Source of the DNA: Sphingomonadales bacterium UBA7471
Lineage (GTDB): Bacteria > Pseudomonadota > Alphaproteobacteria > Sphingomonadales > Sphingomonadaceae
Direction of reading: 5' to 3'
DNA: 45,558 nucleotides
Assembly (NCBI GenBank): GCA_002479765.1
Contig: DLOZ01000018.1
Coordinates: forward strand, 10,324 to 55,881
Below are positions 9,282 through 16,917 of this stretch, piece by piece (the stretch's first letter is position 1; every line of letters begins with the position of its first letter). The position numbers and the translations under genes were made by a program. The notes under the pieces are model-generated. The model was not told where the DNA came from, made no database searches, and saw only the letters and a list, made by a program, of their open reading frames with translations.

Positions 9282-10151
9282 CTATTTTAACAAATTGACC
9301 GCAATGGCGCGAACTTCGGCTGCCATATCAGCTCTTTGTAACGCTACAGCCAAATTGGCTTCAATGTAACCTACTTTTGATCCGCAGTCGTAACGATTTC
9401 CGTCAAATGTGACGGCATGGAAAGGTTGCTTGCCGAGCATTTGCGCCATGGCGTCGGTCAACTGGATCTCGCCACCAGCGCCTTTTTCTTGGCCTTCCAG
9501 AATATCCATCACTTCGGGCTGAAGGATGTAGCGCCCCGAAACAATCAAATTCGACGGCGCGTCCTCAACCTTTGGCTTTTCAACAAGCCCAAGCACCTCT
9601 GTAATCGCACCACGCGCCGCGCCGGGGGCAATAACGCCATAGCTGGATACCGCTTGCCGGGGTACTTCAAGCACGCTGATAACATTGCCGCCAATGTTCT
9701 GATAGGCGTCGACCATCTGCTTCATACATCCCGGCGAACCATGCATAAATTCATCGGGAAGGAATATGGCGAAGGGCTCATCACCAATGATGTCACGCGC
9801 GCACCAGATGGCGTGCCCAAGTCCCAGTGGTTCCTGCTGCCGCACATACACGCAGTTGCCGGGCGTCAGGCGTGAACTCGCCAACACTGATGTGTCTTTG
9901 CCACGCGCCGCCATTGTGTGCTCAAGTTCGAACGCGATATCAAAATGGTCTTCAATTGCGCTCTTACAGCGACCCGTCACGAATATCATCTGCTCGATAC
10001 CCGCTTCACGCGCCTCATCAACCGCATATTGGATGAGCGGACTGTCAACTATCGGCAGCATTTCTTTTGGAATGGCCTTTGTCGCAGGCAAAAAGCGGGT
10101 ACCGAGACCCGCGACCGGGAATATGGCTTTTCGAACAGGTTTATGTGTCAT
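9282..10151 (-). CDS. galU: UTP-glucose-1-phosphate uridylyltransferase
   Basis: Makes UDP-glucose from UTP and glucose-1-phosphate in the cytoplasm, feeding exopolysaccharide, lipopolysaccharide and glycolipid synthesis. The 289 residues are typical for bacterial GalU. The N-terminal nucleotide-binding loop is FPVAGLGTRFLPATKAIPKEMLPI (shared sugar-nucleotidyltransferase pattern). Further family motifs are IEDHFD, PLGLGHAI, LPDE and the C-terminal YDCGSKVGYIEA. It lies between msrA (31 nt upstream) and a small lipoprotein gene on the same strand. Confidence 0.97.
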   Translation of the reverse strand: MTHKPVRKAIFPVAGLGTRFLPATKAIPKEMLPIVDSPLIQYAVDEAREAGIEQMIFVTGRCKSAIEDHFDIAFELEHTMAARGKDTSVLASSRLTPGNCVYVRQQEPLGLGHAIWCARDIIGDEPFAIFLPDEFMHGSPGCMKQMVDAYQNIGGNVISVLEVPRQAVSSYGVIAPGAARGAITEVLGLVEKPKVEDAPSNLIVSGRYILQPEVMDILEGQEKGAGGEIQLTDAMAQMLGKQPFHAVTFDGNRYDCGSKVGYIEANLAVALQRADMAAEVRAIAVNLLK

Positions 10152-10182
10152 GACGTATACTTAACGCGCCAATCTGCATTGT

Positions 10183-10722
10183 CTATGCGGAGTCGGCGAG
10201 CCGTTCGGCAAATCCCTTTTTCAGCTTCGCTAGCTTTGGCGGAATGACGGCCAGGCAATATGCGTTCCGCTGCCCTTCACCCTCCCAATATTCCTGATGA
10301 TAATCTTCGGCAGGATACCAAGTTGCAGGGCCTTCAATCGCAGTGACTATAGGCGCCGGCCACTCCGCCGCAGCTTTCGCAATGCCGGCTTCAGCGGCGG
10401 CACGTTGGTCATCATTCAACGGGAAAATTGCCGACCGATATTGCGTTCCGATGTCATTCCCCTGACGGTTTAATTGTGTCGGATCGTGCGTTGCAAAAAA
10501 TATCTCCAGCAAATCGGCGTAGCTGATGACTTCGGCGTCAAAGGCAATGCGGATGGCTTCGGCATGCCCCGTTTGACCGCCACAAACCTCTTTATATGTG
10601 GGATCAACAGTAGTCCCACCAATATATCCGCTTTGTACGCTGTGCACCCCGGCCAACTGGCCAAAAACAGCCTCCGTGCACCAGAAGCAACCGCCGGCGA
10701 AAATCGCTTCATCATGTGACAT
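10183..10722 (-). CDS. msrA: Peptide-methionine (S)-S-oxide reductase
   Basis: Repairs the S-epimer of methionine sulfoxide in proteins and free methionine. The catalytic motif GCFWC contains the nucleophile Cys12; GYIGG, YKEVC, GHAEAI, THDPTQLNRQGNDIGTQYRS and YHQEY follow as in all MsrA proteins. Length is 179 residues. The ATG at 10722 (MSHDEAIFAGG) is chosen because AAGGA lies 7 nt upstream. An in-frame ATG further out, at 10779, would add 19 atypical residues overlapping the RND gene. The start is only 4 nt past the stop of the RND pump gene, and the ribosome site lies inside the last pump codons, so translation is probably coupled to the pump. Confidence 0.97.
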   Translation of the reverse strand: MSHDEAIFAGGCFWCTEAVFGQLAGVHSVQSGYIGGTTVDPTYKEVCGGQTGHAEAIRIAFDAEVISYADLLEIFFATHDPTQLNRQGNDIGTQYRSAIFPLNDDQRAAAEAGIAKAAAEWPAPIVTAIEGPATWYPAEDYHQEYWEGEGQRNAYCLAVIPPKLAKLKKGFAERLADSA

Positions 10723-10726
10723 GTGC

Positions 10727-13700
10727 TTATCCTTGAACTTGAATGGAATCTGGTGCCTTCGCGACATCCCCGCGGACAACCAGCAAATACATGGCGGGTG
10801 TGACGATACGTGATAGCACAGTCGAAGAAATCAACCCCCCGATCAATACGATCGCCAGTGGCCCGTAAAGGCTACCGCCAAAAAGTGCGAGTGGCATAAG
10901 CCCGCCAATGGCCGTTACCGATGTCAGCAACACCGGAAGGAAACGTACCTCTCCCGCCTTTTCAATCGCCTCGCGCAGGGCATAGCCGCTGGCGCGCAAT
11001 TGGCTGGTGAAATCAACCAGCAGGATCGAATTTTTGATTTCAATCCCGATGAGCGCGATAAAGCCAATCACGGCCAAGAATGAGAGGTTGTTGCCAGTAA
11101 CAAGAAGCGCGATGAGGCCACCGAACGTCCCCAACGGGATAACGCCCGCGACAACCAATGCCTCTTTGAACCGGCCAAATTCGGCCACCAGAATGGCAAA
11201 GATGCTAAATAGGGCAACGATGACAACCGGTCCAAAACCGGCAAATGTCTCATTGATTTTTTCCGCCTCACCGCCGACCGCAATGCTGTATCCCGGCTTA
11301 AGGGGAATGGCGTCCATCTTCTTCTGCGCGTCCAGGTTCACCTTTGAAATGACCGCACCGTCGGATACCTGCGCCGTCACGCTGACATTACGTTGCAGAT
11401 TGTAGCGGTAGATTGCCGCTGGCGTTGATTCCAAAGTCGGATTGGAAATTTCTGCCAACGAAACCGCCTGCCCGCTGCGGTTGGACACATAGATGGATTC
11501 CAGCGCCGATATCGGCTGGGTATCGGTAAGCGGGTGCCGCACAATGATGGGGTAGCTATCGCCCTCTTCGTCCCGGAATGTGCCCGCACGTTCCCCGCTG
11601 ATGGCTAGTCGGACCGCCCGGCGTGCAGCGCCTGCAGGCACATCCAGCAGCGCCGCTTTTGCGTCATCGACCCGGATATCAAGGTCAATACGGTCAAAAG
11701 CGACTGGGTTGTTAATGTCTCGTGCCCCCGGCGTTTCGCGCAGCGCCATCTCCATTTTGGCCGCAATACGTTTGAGCTCGTCTTGATCGGGCCCATATAC
11801 CCGGAATTCCACAGGCGCGTTTATCGGCGCTCCGTTTTGGAACAATACCAGCTTAATGCGTGCCCCAGATATCTCGTCAAACTTCTTACGCAGCCGGTCG
11901 ACCATGGCCCGGGATTTTGACCCTTCCCAATTTTCCATGATAGCCAATACTTCGCCATGCGTCGGGTTTTCGCCGCGTTGGAAAACATTGTAAAAGACAG
12001 GCGGATTATATGCGCCGACATTTTCGGCCCGGACTTTGATCGCGGGCTCGGTCTTCAAAATCTCCGAAACTTGCCGAACGATCCGCCCGGTCTCTGCAAT
12101 GCTGGCGCCTTGTTCCGCCTCCACCGTGACGCGGAAATAAGATGTGTCCGCATTTGGAAACAGGCTGAAACCGAGCAATGGGATCAAGAGAAATGCCGCG
12201 CAGGTGACCGCAAGGGCACCCCATACCGACCGTCGCGGTCTATCCAGTGCCCAATGCAACATCGGGTGATAAACTCTGTCGATCTTCAACATCAGCCACT
12301 GAAGTAACGGATTGCCGCCTTCATGCTCTTCCCGTTTCAGGATGCGACTGGCCAGGAACGGCACAATAGTCAGCGACACGATCATCGAGGCGGTAATCGT
12401 CGACACGATTGTCGCGATAAAGCTCTGGGTGAATTTACCCGCCCCCTCCGGCAAAAAGAACAGCGGAAGGAAGGCAAACACCAAAACACCCGTTGATCCC
12501 AAGACCGCCATGGTGATTTCTCTGGTGCCGTCGATGGCCGCTTCATTCCGCCCTTTGCCCATCCGCAAATGTCGCGCAATGTTTTCGACAACGACAATCG
12601 AGTCATCGACCAGCAAGCCAAGCGTCAGAATAAAACCCGCGACCACAAGCTGGCTCAGGTTAAATCCATATGCCGAAATCGCCAGCAATCCCGAAGCGAC
12701 CGACAGCGGAATCGATATCATCACGATCACCGACGCGCGCCAGCCCAAAGGCAGCAACGTGATGAGCACCAAAAACAGCGCAAGGGTGAAGTCGCGGGCA
12801 AGTTCCTGAAGACGCTTGCGAATATCGCGGCTTTGATCAAACTGCACGACTGCCTTTATATCGGGCGGAAGCAGCTTCTTTTGAATCTCAAGCTCTTGGA
12901 TCAACCGGTTACGAAGCTTCGTCGCGTCTGTGCCCTGTTTTTGGTTGGCCGTAATGAAGACCCCGCGTTGGCCATTATGGCTGACCTTTACACGCTGTTC
13001 GGCCGATCCCATTTTAATGTCTGCAACATCGCCGACCCGCAACAGGGTTCCATCATTGGTACGGATGGGCAAATTGCGTATGCGATCAAGGTCGCGAAAC
13101 GCGCCGCCTGCTTCGATGTTAAAACGGCGTGCGCCGCTGGTGACGGCACCGGCTGGAACATCAGCGCCAGCCAAACGGATTGCGTCGACCACTGCGCTTG
13201 CGGGAATGCGCAACTCGGCCAAACGTCCCGAGTTGATGGCGACGGTTATTTCCGGTTGAGGTAGCCCATAAATTTCGGACTGCCGGACTTCCTGATAACG
13301 CCCCAGTGCCTCACTGATATCCCGCGCATATTTTTCCATACGGTACCAACTGGCCGTCTCGCTCAGCAAAGCGATTTGCAGAATGGATGCATTCGTCGTT
13401 CGAATTTTCTCGAACTGCAGCTTTTGCAGATCGGCCGGAAGTTGGCTGCGGATGGCCGTCACTTCGCGAACAGTGTCGTTGAAATATTGGTCAGGGTCGC
13501 CCGACCAGTCGAATTCCGCCCGAATGACGGCGTTGCCATCGCTGCTGGTCGAACTTACGCTTTGAACGTCTTCCAGACCCTGAACCAGCTCTTCGATTGG
13601 CTTGGTAATCGTCTGCTCAATCTCCGCTGCGTCCGCGCCGGGTTGCGCGGCAACAATCGACACAACAGGCATCGAAAAATGCGGATCAACCGCGCGCGGC

Positions 13701-13795
13701 ACCTGTTGGAATGCGGAGAATCCAAGCGCGCACAGCAGCGTAAAAAGCACTAAGGTTAATTGCCACCGGCGAATGGCGATTTCGGCGATATGCAT
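10727..13795 (-). CDS. RND efflux transporter permease (AcrB/HAE-type)
   Basis: Proton-driven inner-membrane efflux pump, 1022 residues, with the twofold repeat of RND proteins. Each half has one N-terminal helix (first MHIAEIAIRRWQLTLVLF), a large periplasmic porter loop, and a bundle of further helices. The proton-relay pair of aspartates is present in transmembrane helix 4 (GLLVDDSIVVVENIARH), and the second half shows GIEIKNSILLVDF. This fits the hydrophobe/amphiphile efflux class rather than the heavy-metal class, though substrate cannot be set from sequence. It starts 3 nt after its adaptor gene and runs straight into msrA. No TolC-like gene is adjacent, so the channel must come from elsewhere. 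Confidence 0.95.
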   Translation of the reverse strand: MHIAEIAIRRWQLTLVLFTLLCALGFSAFQQVPRAVDPHFSMPVVSIVAAQPGADAAEIEQTITKPIEELVQGLEDVQSVSSTSSDGNAVIRAEFDWSGDPDQYFNDTVREVTAIRSQLPADLQKLQFEKIRTTNASILQIALLSETASWYRMEKYARDISEALGRYQEVRQSEIYGLPQPEITVAINSGRLAELRIPASAVVDAIRLAGADVPAGAVTSGARRFNIEAGGAFRDLDRIRNLPIRTNDGTLLRVGDVADIKMGSAEQRVKVSHNGQRGVFITANQKQGTDATKLRNRLIQELEIQKKLLPPDIKAVVQFDQSRDIRKRLQELARDFTLALFLVLITLLPLGWRASVIVMISIPLSVASGLLAISAYGFNLSQLVVAGFILTLGLLVDDSIVVVENIARHLRMGKGRNEAAIDGTREITMAVLGSTGVLVFAFLPLFFLPEGAGKFTQSFIATIVSTITASMIVSLTIVPFLASRILKREEHEGGNPLLQWLMLKIDRVYHPMLHWALDRPRRSVWGALAVTCAAFLLIPLLGFSLFPNADTSYFRVTVEAEQGASIAETGRIVRQVSEILKTEPAIKVRAENVGAYNPPVFYNVFQRGENPTHGEVLAIMENWEGSKSRAMVDRLRKKFDEISGARIKLVLFQNGAPINAPVEFRVYGPDQDELKRIAAKMEMALRETPGARDINNPVAFDRIDLDIRVDDAKAALLDVPAGAARRAVRLAISGERAGTFRDEEGDSYPIIVRHPLTDTQPISALESIYVSNRSGQAVSLAEISNPTLESTPAAIYRYNLQRNVSVTAQVSDGAVISKVNLDAQKKMDAIPLKPGYSIAVGGEAEKINETFAGFGPVVIVALFSIFAILVAEFGRFKEALVVAGVIPLGTFGGLIALLVTGNNLSFLAVIGFIALIGIEIKNSILLVDFTSQLRASGYALREAIEKAGEVRFLPVLLTSVTAIGGLMPLALFGGSLYGPLAIVLIGGLISSTVLSRIVTPAMYLLVVRGDVAKAPDSIQVQG

Positions 13796-13798
13796 CTG

Positions 13799-14854
13799 TT
13801 AAGGCTGCGTCGCGATAATGCGCACGGGCGATCCCGTTCGCAGTTTTTCCAACCCCGACGTCACAATCTTGTCCCCCGGCTTTAGGCCACCCGACACAGT
13901 CACGAATGTGTCAGACACGCGTTCAATCGCGACATTGCGCGTTTCGACGCGATTGTTTTTTGCGACAATGTATACAAGGCCTTCTCCGGTGCGGACCCCG
14001 AACAATGCGGTAGCTGGAATCTGCAGCAGGTTCCCGCTTTCCATGGCAGGAAGCTTAATTTTGGCCGTTCCAATCTGTCCCGAACGCAAGTTTGCGCGCG
14101 AGGGCAGCCGGAATTGGACGGTGAACGCGCCCGTTGCTTCATTCGCGCGCCCATCGATTTCCGAAATGGTCGCAGAAACAGGCCCTTCGCCCGCTGACTC
14201 GATCATGATGTCCGCCGCCATACCCACGCGCAATTTTGACGCGTCACGATCGACGATGGGGACGCGAAAGACAAAGCCTTCATCGGCTTCACCCAATATG
14301 AGCGCTGGTGTACCCGCAGCGATAACTTGTCCTGGCTGAACATTGCGCTGCAAAACGACGCCGTTGGATGGCGCATAAAGCTGCGCCGTGCTGCGCGCAA
14401 AGCCAGCCTGCCGAACGCGGGCATCAGCAGCTTTGACAGCAGCATCCGCCGCTTCAAAACGCGCTTTGGTAATCCAGCCATCGGCATATAATGATCGCAC
14501 GCGTTCAAACTCGGCACGCGCACGGTCTCTTTCGGCGACGGACACGCTTACGTCAGCGCCAACAGTCGTGGCATCCAACGCCGACAATAACGCGCCGCGC
14601 TTCACAAAATCACCTTCTTCAAAGCGAACAACGGCGACTTTTCCAGGGGTGGTAAAGCCCAGCGGCGTTTCCCGCCGATACCGCACCGTTCCAACCGCGC
14701 TAATTTCGCGTTCAAGATTTCCCTTTTCCACGGTGAACACGCGCACAACCTGGGCTGTTTCAACCGCTGCCTTTTTGCTGTCCGATGCCTCACCACAGCC
14801 GGCAAGTGCAATAATCGGCAAAAGCCCAATCAAAAATCGCTTCGATGTCGGCAA
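13799..14854 (-). CDS. RND periplasmic adaptor lipoprotein (HlyD family)
   Basis: Membrane-fusion partner of the RND pump that follows. Motifs are the first lipoyl half (GFTTPGKVAVVRFEEGDFVK), a short helical hairpin (DRARAEFERVRSLYADG), the second lipoyl half (LYAPSNGVVLQRNVQPGQVI) and beta-barrel and membrane-proximal domains ending KLRTGSPVRII. A lipobox LAGC predicts acylation of the Cys, at residue 20 from the start chosen here. I choose a TTG start at 14854 because AGGAG lies 8 nt upstream and this gives an ordinary lipoprotein signal (MPTSKRFLIGLLPIIALAGC). The ATG at 14884 would add ten residues and has no visible ribosome site. 351 residues. Confidence 0.9.
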   Translation of the reverse strand: MPTSKRFLIGLLPIIALAGCGEASDSKKAAVETAQVVRVFTVEKGNLEREISAVGTVRYRRETPLGFTTPGKVAVVRFEEGDFVKRGALLSALDATTVGADVSVSVAERDRARAEFERVRSLYADGWITKARFEAADAAVKAADARVRQAGFARSTAQLYAPSNGVVLQRNVQPGQVIAAGTPALILGEADEGFVFRVPIVDRDASKLRVGMAADIMIESAGEGPVSATISEIDGRANEATGAFTVQFRLPSRANLRSGQIGTAKIKLPAMESGNLLQIPATALFGVRTGEGLVYIVAKNNRVETRNVAIERVSDTFVTVSGGLKPGDKIVTSGLEKLRTGSPVRIIATQP

Positions 14855-14939
14855 TTTGCGCTCTCCTGCACTACTACACATCACGCGATAGACGAGAGCG
14901 CGCTCGGATGAAATAGCATTTTGATATGCAACTTATTTT

Positions 14940-14957
14940 CTAGGGTCCTGACCCTAG
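14940..14957. promoter_or_regulatory. Perfect inverted repeat upstream of the RND operon
   Basis: CTAGGGTC-CT-GACCCTAG, two perfect 8-bp arms around 2 nt. It covers the stop codon of the M48 protease gene and lies about 85 nt upstream of the adaptor start. The 2-nt spacer is too small for a good RNA loop and no T-run follows on either strand, so an operator for a dimeric repressor is a better reading than a terminator. No regulator gene is adjacent. Confidence 0.45.
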
Positions 14958-15910
14958 TTCGACGGACGCAACAGAGGCGGTGGCCGAAACCCGTTTTGCG
15001 CATCGACCTGCATCATGCTGGCAATTTCCGCCTGCATAAGCATTTGCCGGTTGCCCCACCGCAAATGGGTTGTGTCCGAAAAAATGCCAAGGCCGGTTTT
15101 GCGGCCAAATCGCTCAATGAAACGAAGCGCTGCCGCCGGATCATATCCAGCGTTCTGCATCAACCAAACCGACAGGCGGTCCGCTTCTATTTCTGTTGCG
15201 AGTATGTCCTTTTTGGCCCTTCCTGTCACCGCCAACCTATCCCTGTGCCGAAGCAAATTATGCGCCATTTCGTGCGCGACAACCGCCGCCAGTTCCGCAT
15301 CATCCGCAGCTGCAAAGGCCATCATTCCTTCGGTAACGCGCACGGAAACCCCATCTGCGCCAGCGTCCAGCTTGGTCTTGGTATCCACCCAAAATACTGA
15401 TGCACACACAGCTGGAGGTTGCAACTTCACGTCTTTGGGCCCAGCGGCAGTATTTATCGACACGACCGCCGATCCGGATTTGGCAAAGGCGTCCTTTAAA
15501 AGGGTCTGTATTTTCTCAATCCGCGCCGTTGCGCGCCCCTTCTTCACGACGATTGGGCCAGTCACATCAATGCCGTCAACCGCCGTAATGCCATCGCCCG
15601 CCTGAAGCCCTAGCTGCGCAGCCTCGCCACCAGCCACAACCGACGAGATCGCCACCGGTGACCGAAAAATGAAAGCTGTCTTTGCAAGACCGTTGTCGGG
15701 ATATCGGGCTTCGTCATGCAAAACCCAGCCAATATTTTGTGTTTTCCGGTCGCAGAATGGAGCATTTGCTTGGGCAAGCCGATAGCCGATGGTCGCCAAA
15801 CGGAGATCTTGCTGGGCAAGCGCTTGGTACGCTGCCACATCCGCAGGTGCAGCGGCATCACTTGGGGTTATCCATGCCGCCATCAACAGAATGCCTATAA
15901 CCCATTTCAC
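14954..15910 (-). CDS. Secreted M48-family metalloprotease with PDZ domain
   Basis: Predicted periplasmic zinc protease of 318 residues. A signal peptide (about 1-19, ending SDA) is followed by a PDZ-like segment (about 80-160: VVAGGEAAQLGLQAGDGITAVDG) and an M48 catalytic domain. The zinc motif is HEMAH at 213-217 and the third ligand is probably Glu240 in EIEAD. PDZ before the catalytic core differs from BepA, which carries TPR repeats after it; a role in envelope quality control is inferred only. Its ATG overlaps the stop of the upstream tsaC/sua5-type gene (ATGA), so the two are translationally coupled. Confidence 0.88.
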   Translation of the reverse strand: MKWVIGILLMAAWITPSDAAAPADVAAYQALAQQDLRLATIGYRLAQANAPFCDRKTQNIGWVLHDEARYPDNGLAKTAFIFRSPVAISSVVAGGEAAQLGLQAGDGITAVDGIDVTGPIVVKKGRATARIEKIQTLLKDAFAKSGSAVVSINTAAGPKDVKLQPPAVCASVFWVDTKTKLDAGADGVSVRVTEGMMAFAAADDAELAAVVAHEMAHNLLRHRDRLAVTGRAKKDILATEIEADRLSVWLMQNAGYDPAAALRFIERFGRKTGLGIFSDTTHLRWGNRQMLMQAEIASMMQVDAQNGFRPPPLLRPSN

Positions 15911-16866
15911 CGGATCGATGCCCGCTGCAGCCGGTCGTTTATCGCCACACCAATCCCTTCATGCGGTATTGGCGCGACCGATATGGATAATGCGGCGCTC
16001 GCATCGGCCCTGTGAAGTGCGTCAAATAGATTGGCTGCAGCCTGCGCTAGGTCTCCCGACGCGGACAAATTATCATTGCCCTCAATTTCCCCGAATCCGA
16101 TGTGCCACTCGCCGGGCTCCGGCTGGACGGCATTTAAGCGCAAAAGCTTTGACGGTGCATAATGGCTCGCCAATTGTCCCGGCGCTTCAATATTGTCGCC
16201 CGATGCCGCCAAGGGAGCGGTCCCGAGAACACGCTCAATCTGCGCCGCGGTGACTGGACCCGGTCTCAATATCTGCCAACCGTTGTCACGCACGGCAACA
16301 ATCGTGGATTCGAGTCCGGCAGAACACGGCCCTCCATCCAAGATCATCGGAACCGCACCGCCAAGCCCCGCAAACACATGTTCGGCACGGGTCGGGCTTA
16401 TACCGCCACTTTTATTGGCGGACGGCGCCGCAATGTTCAGGCCGGTTTTTTTAAGCAGTGCCTGCATGACGGGATGGGCGGGGCAGCGTAATGCAATGGT
16501 CGGCAACCCAGCCGTAACGGCGCCAGCGATGTCGGCATCCGCTCTGAGAGGTAGCACCAGCGTAAGCGGCCCCGGCCAAAATGCCTGCGCCAATTGATGT
16601 GCCATCGGGCTGAATTCAGCCAAGTTTTGCGCGGCGAATTGGTCGGCAACATGCACAATCAATGGATTAAAGTCCGGACGCCCCTTTGCCGCATAGATCT
16701 TGGCCACAGCATCGGCATTGCTGGCGTCCGCCGCGAGGCCATATACCGTCTCGGTGGGAATCGCGACGATTTGACCGGAACGCAAAAGCTCCATTGCGGC
16801 CGTTATTGCAGCGTCATCAGCGGGCAGGACCCAGCCATTCCCCAAGGTATTTGAGCCAAACATCAT
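15907..16866 (-). CDS. Threonylcarbamoyl-AMP synthase (Sua5/YrdC family)
   Basis: Makes threonylcarbamoyl-adenylate from threonine, bicarbonate and ATP, the first step of t6A modification at position 37 of ANN-decoding tRNAs. The YrdC domain occupies about residues 15-210 (IPTETVYGLAADA, KGRPDFNPLIVHV, PSANKSGG). It is followed by a linker and a Sua5-type C-terminal domain starting at SHYAPSKLLRL. The 319 residues therefore fit the longer Sua5 form rather than the short TsaC. The gene is divergent from the acyl-CoA dehydrogenase 51 nt away, so promoters for both must lie in that short gap. Confidence 0.95.
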   Translation of the reverse strand: MMFGSNTLGNGWVLPADDAAITAAMELLRSGQIVAIPTETVYGLAADASNADAVAKIYAAKGRPDFNPLIVHVADQFAAQNLAEFSPMAHQLAQAFWPGPLTLVLPLRADADIAGAVTAGLPTIALRCPAHPVMQALLKKTGLNIAAPSANKSGGISPTRAEHVFAGLGGAVPMILDGGPCSAGLESTIVAVRDNGWQILRPGPVTAAQIERVLGTAPLAASGDNIEAPGQLASHYAPSKLLRLNAVQPEPGEWHIGFGEIEGNDNLSASGDLAQAAANLFDALHRADASAALSISVAPIPHEGIGVAINDRLQRASIR

Positions 16867-16917
16867 TCGCGGCTATAGGCCTTCATCGACACGATTTAAC
16901 AGGATTTTTTATTGATC

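Noticed and set aside
14940..14957. Terminator of the M48 protease gene
   Set aside because: The 2-nt centre cannot form an RNA loop without opening the stem, and no T-run follows on either strand.
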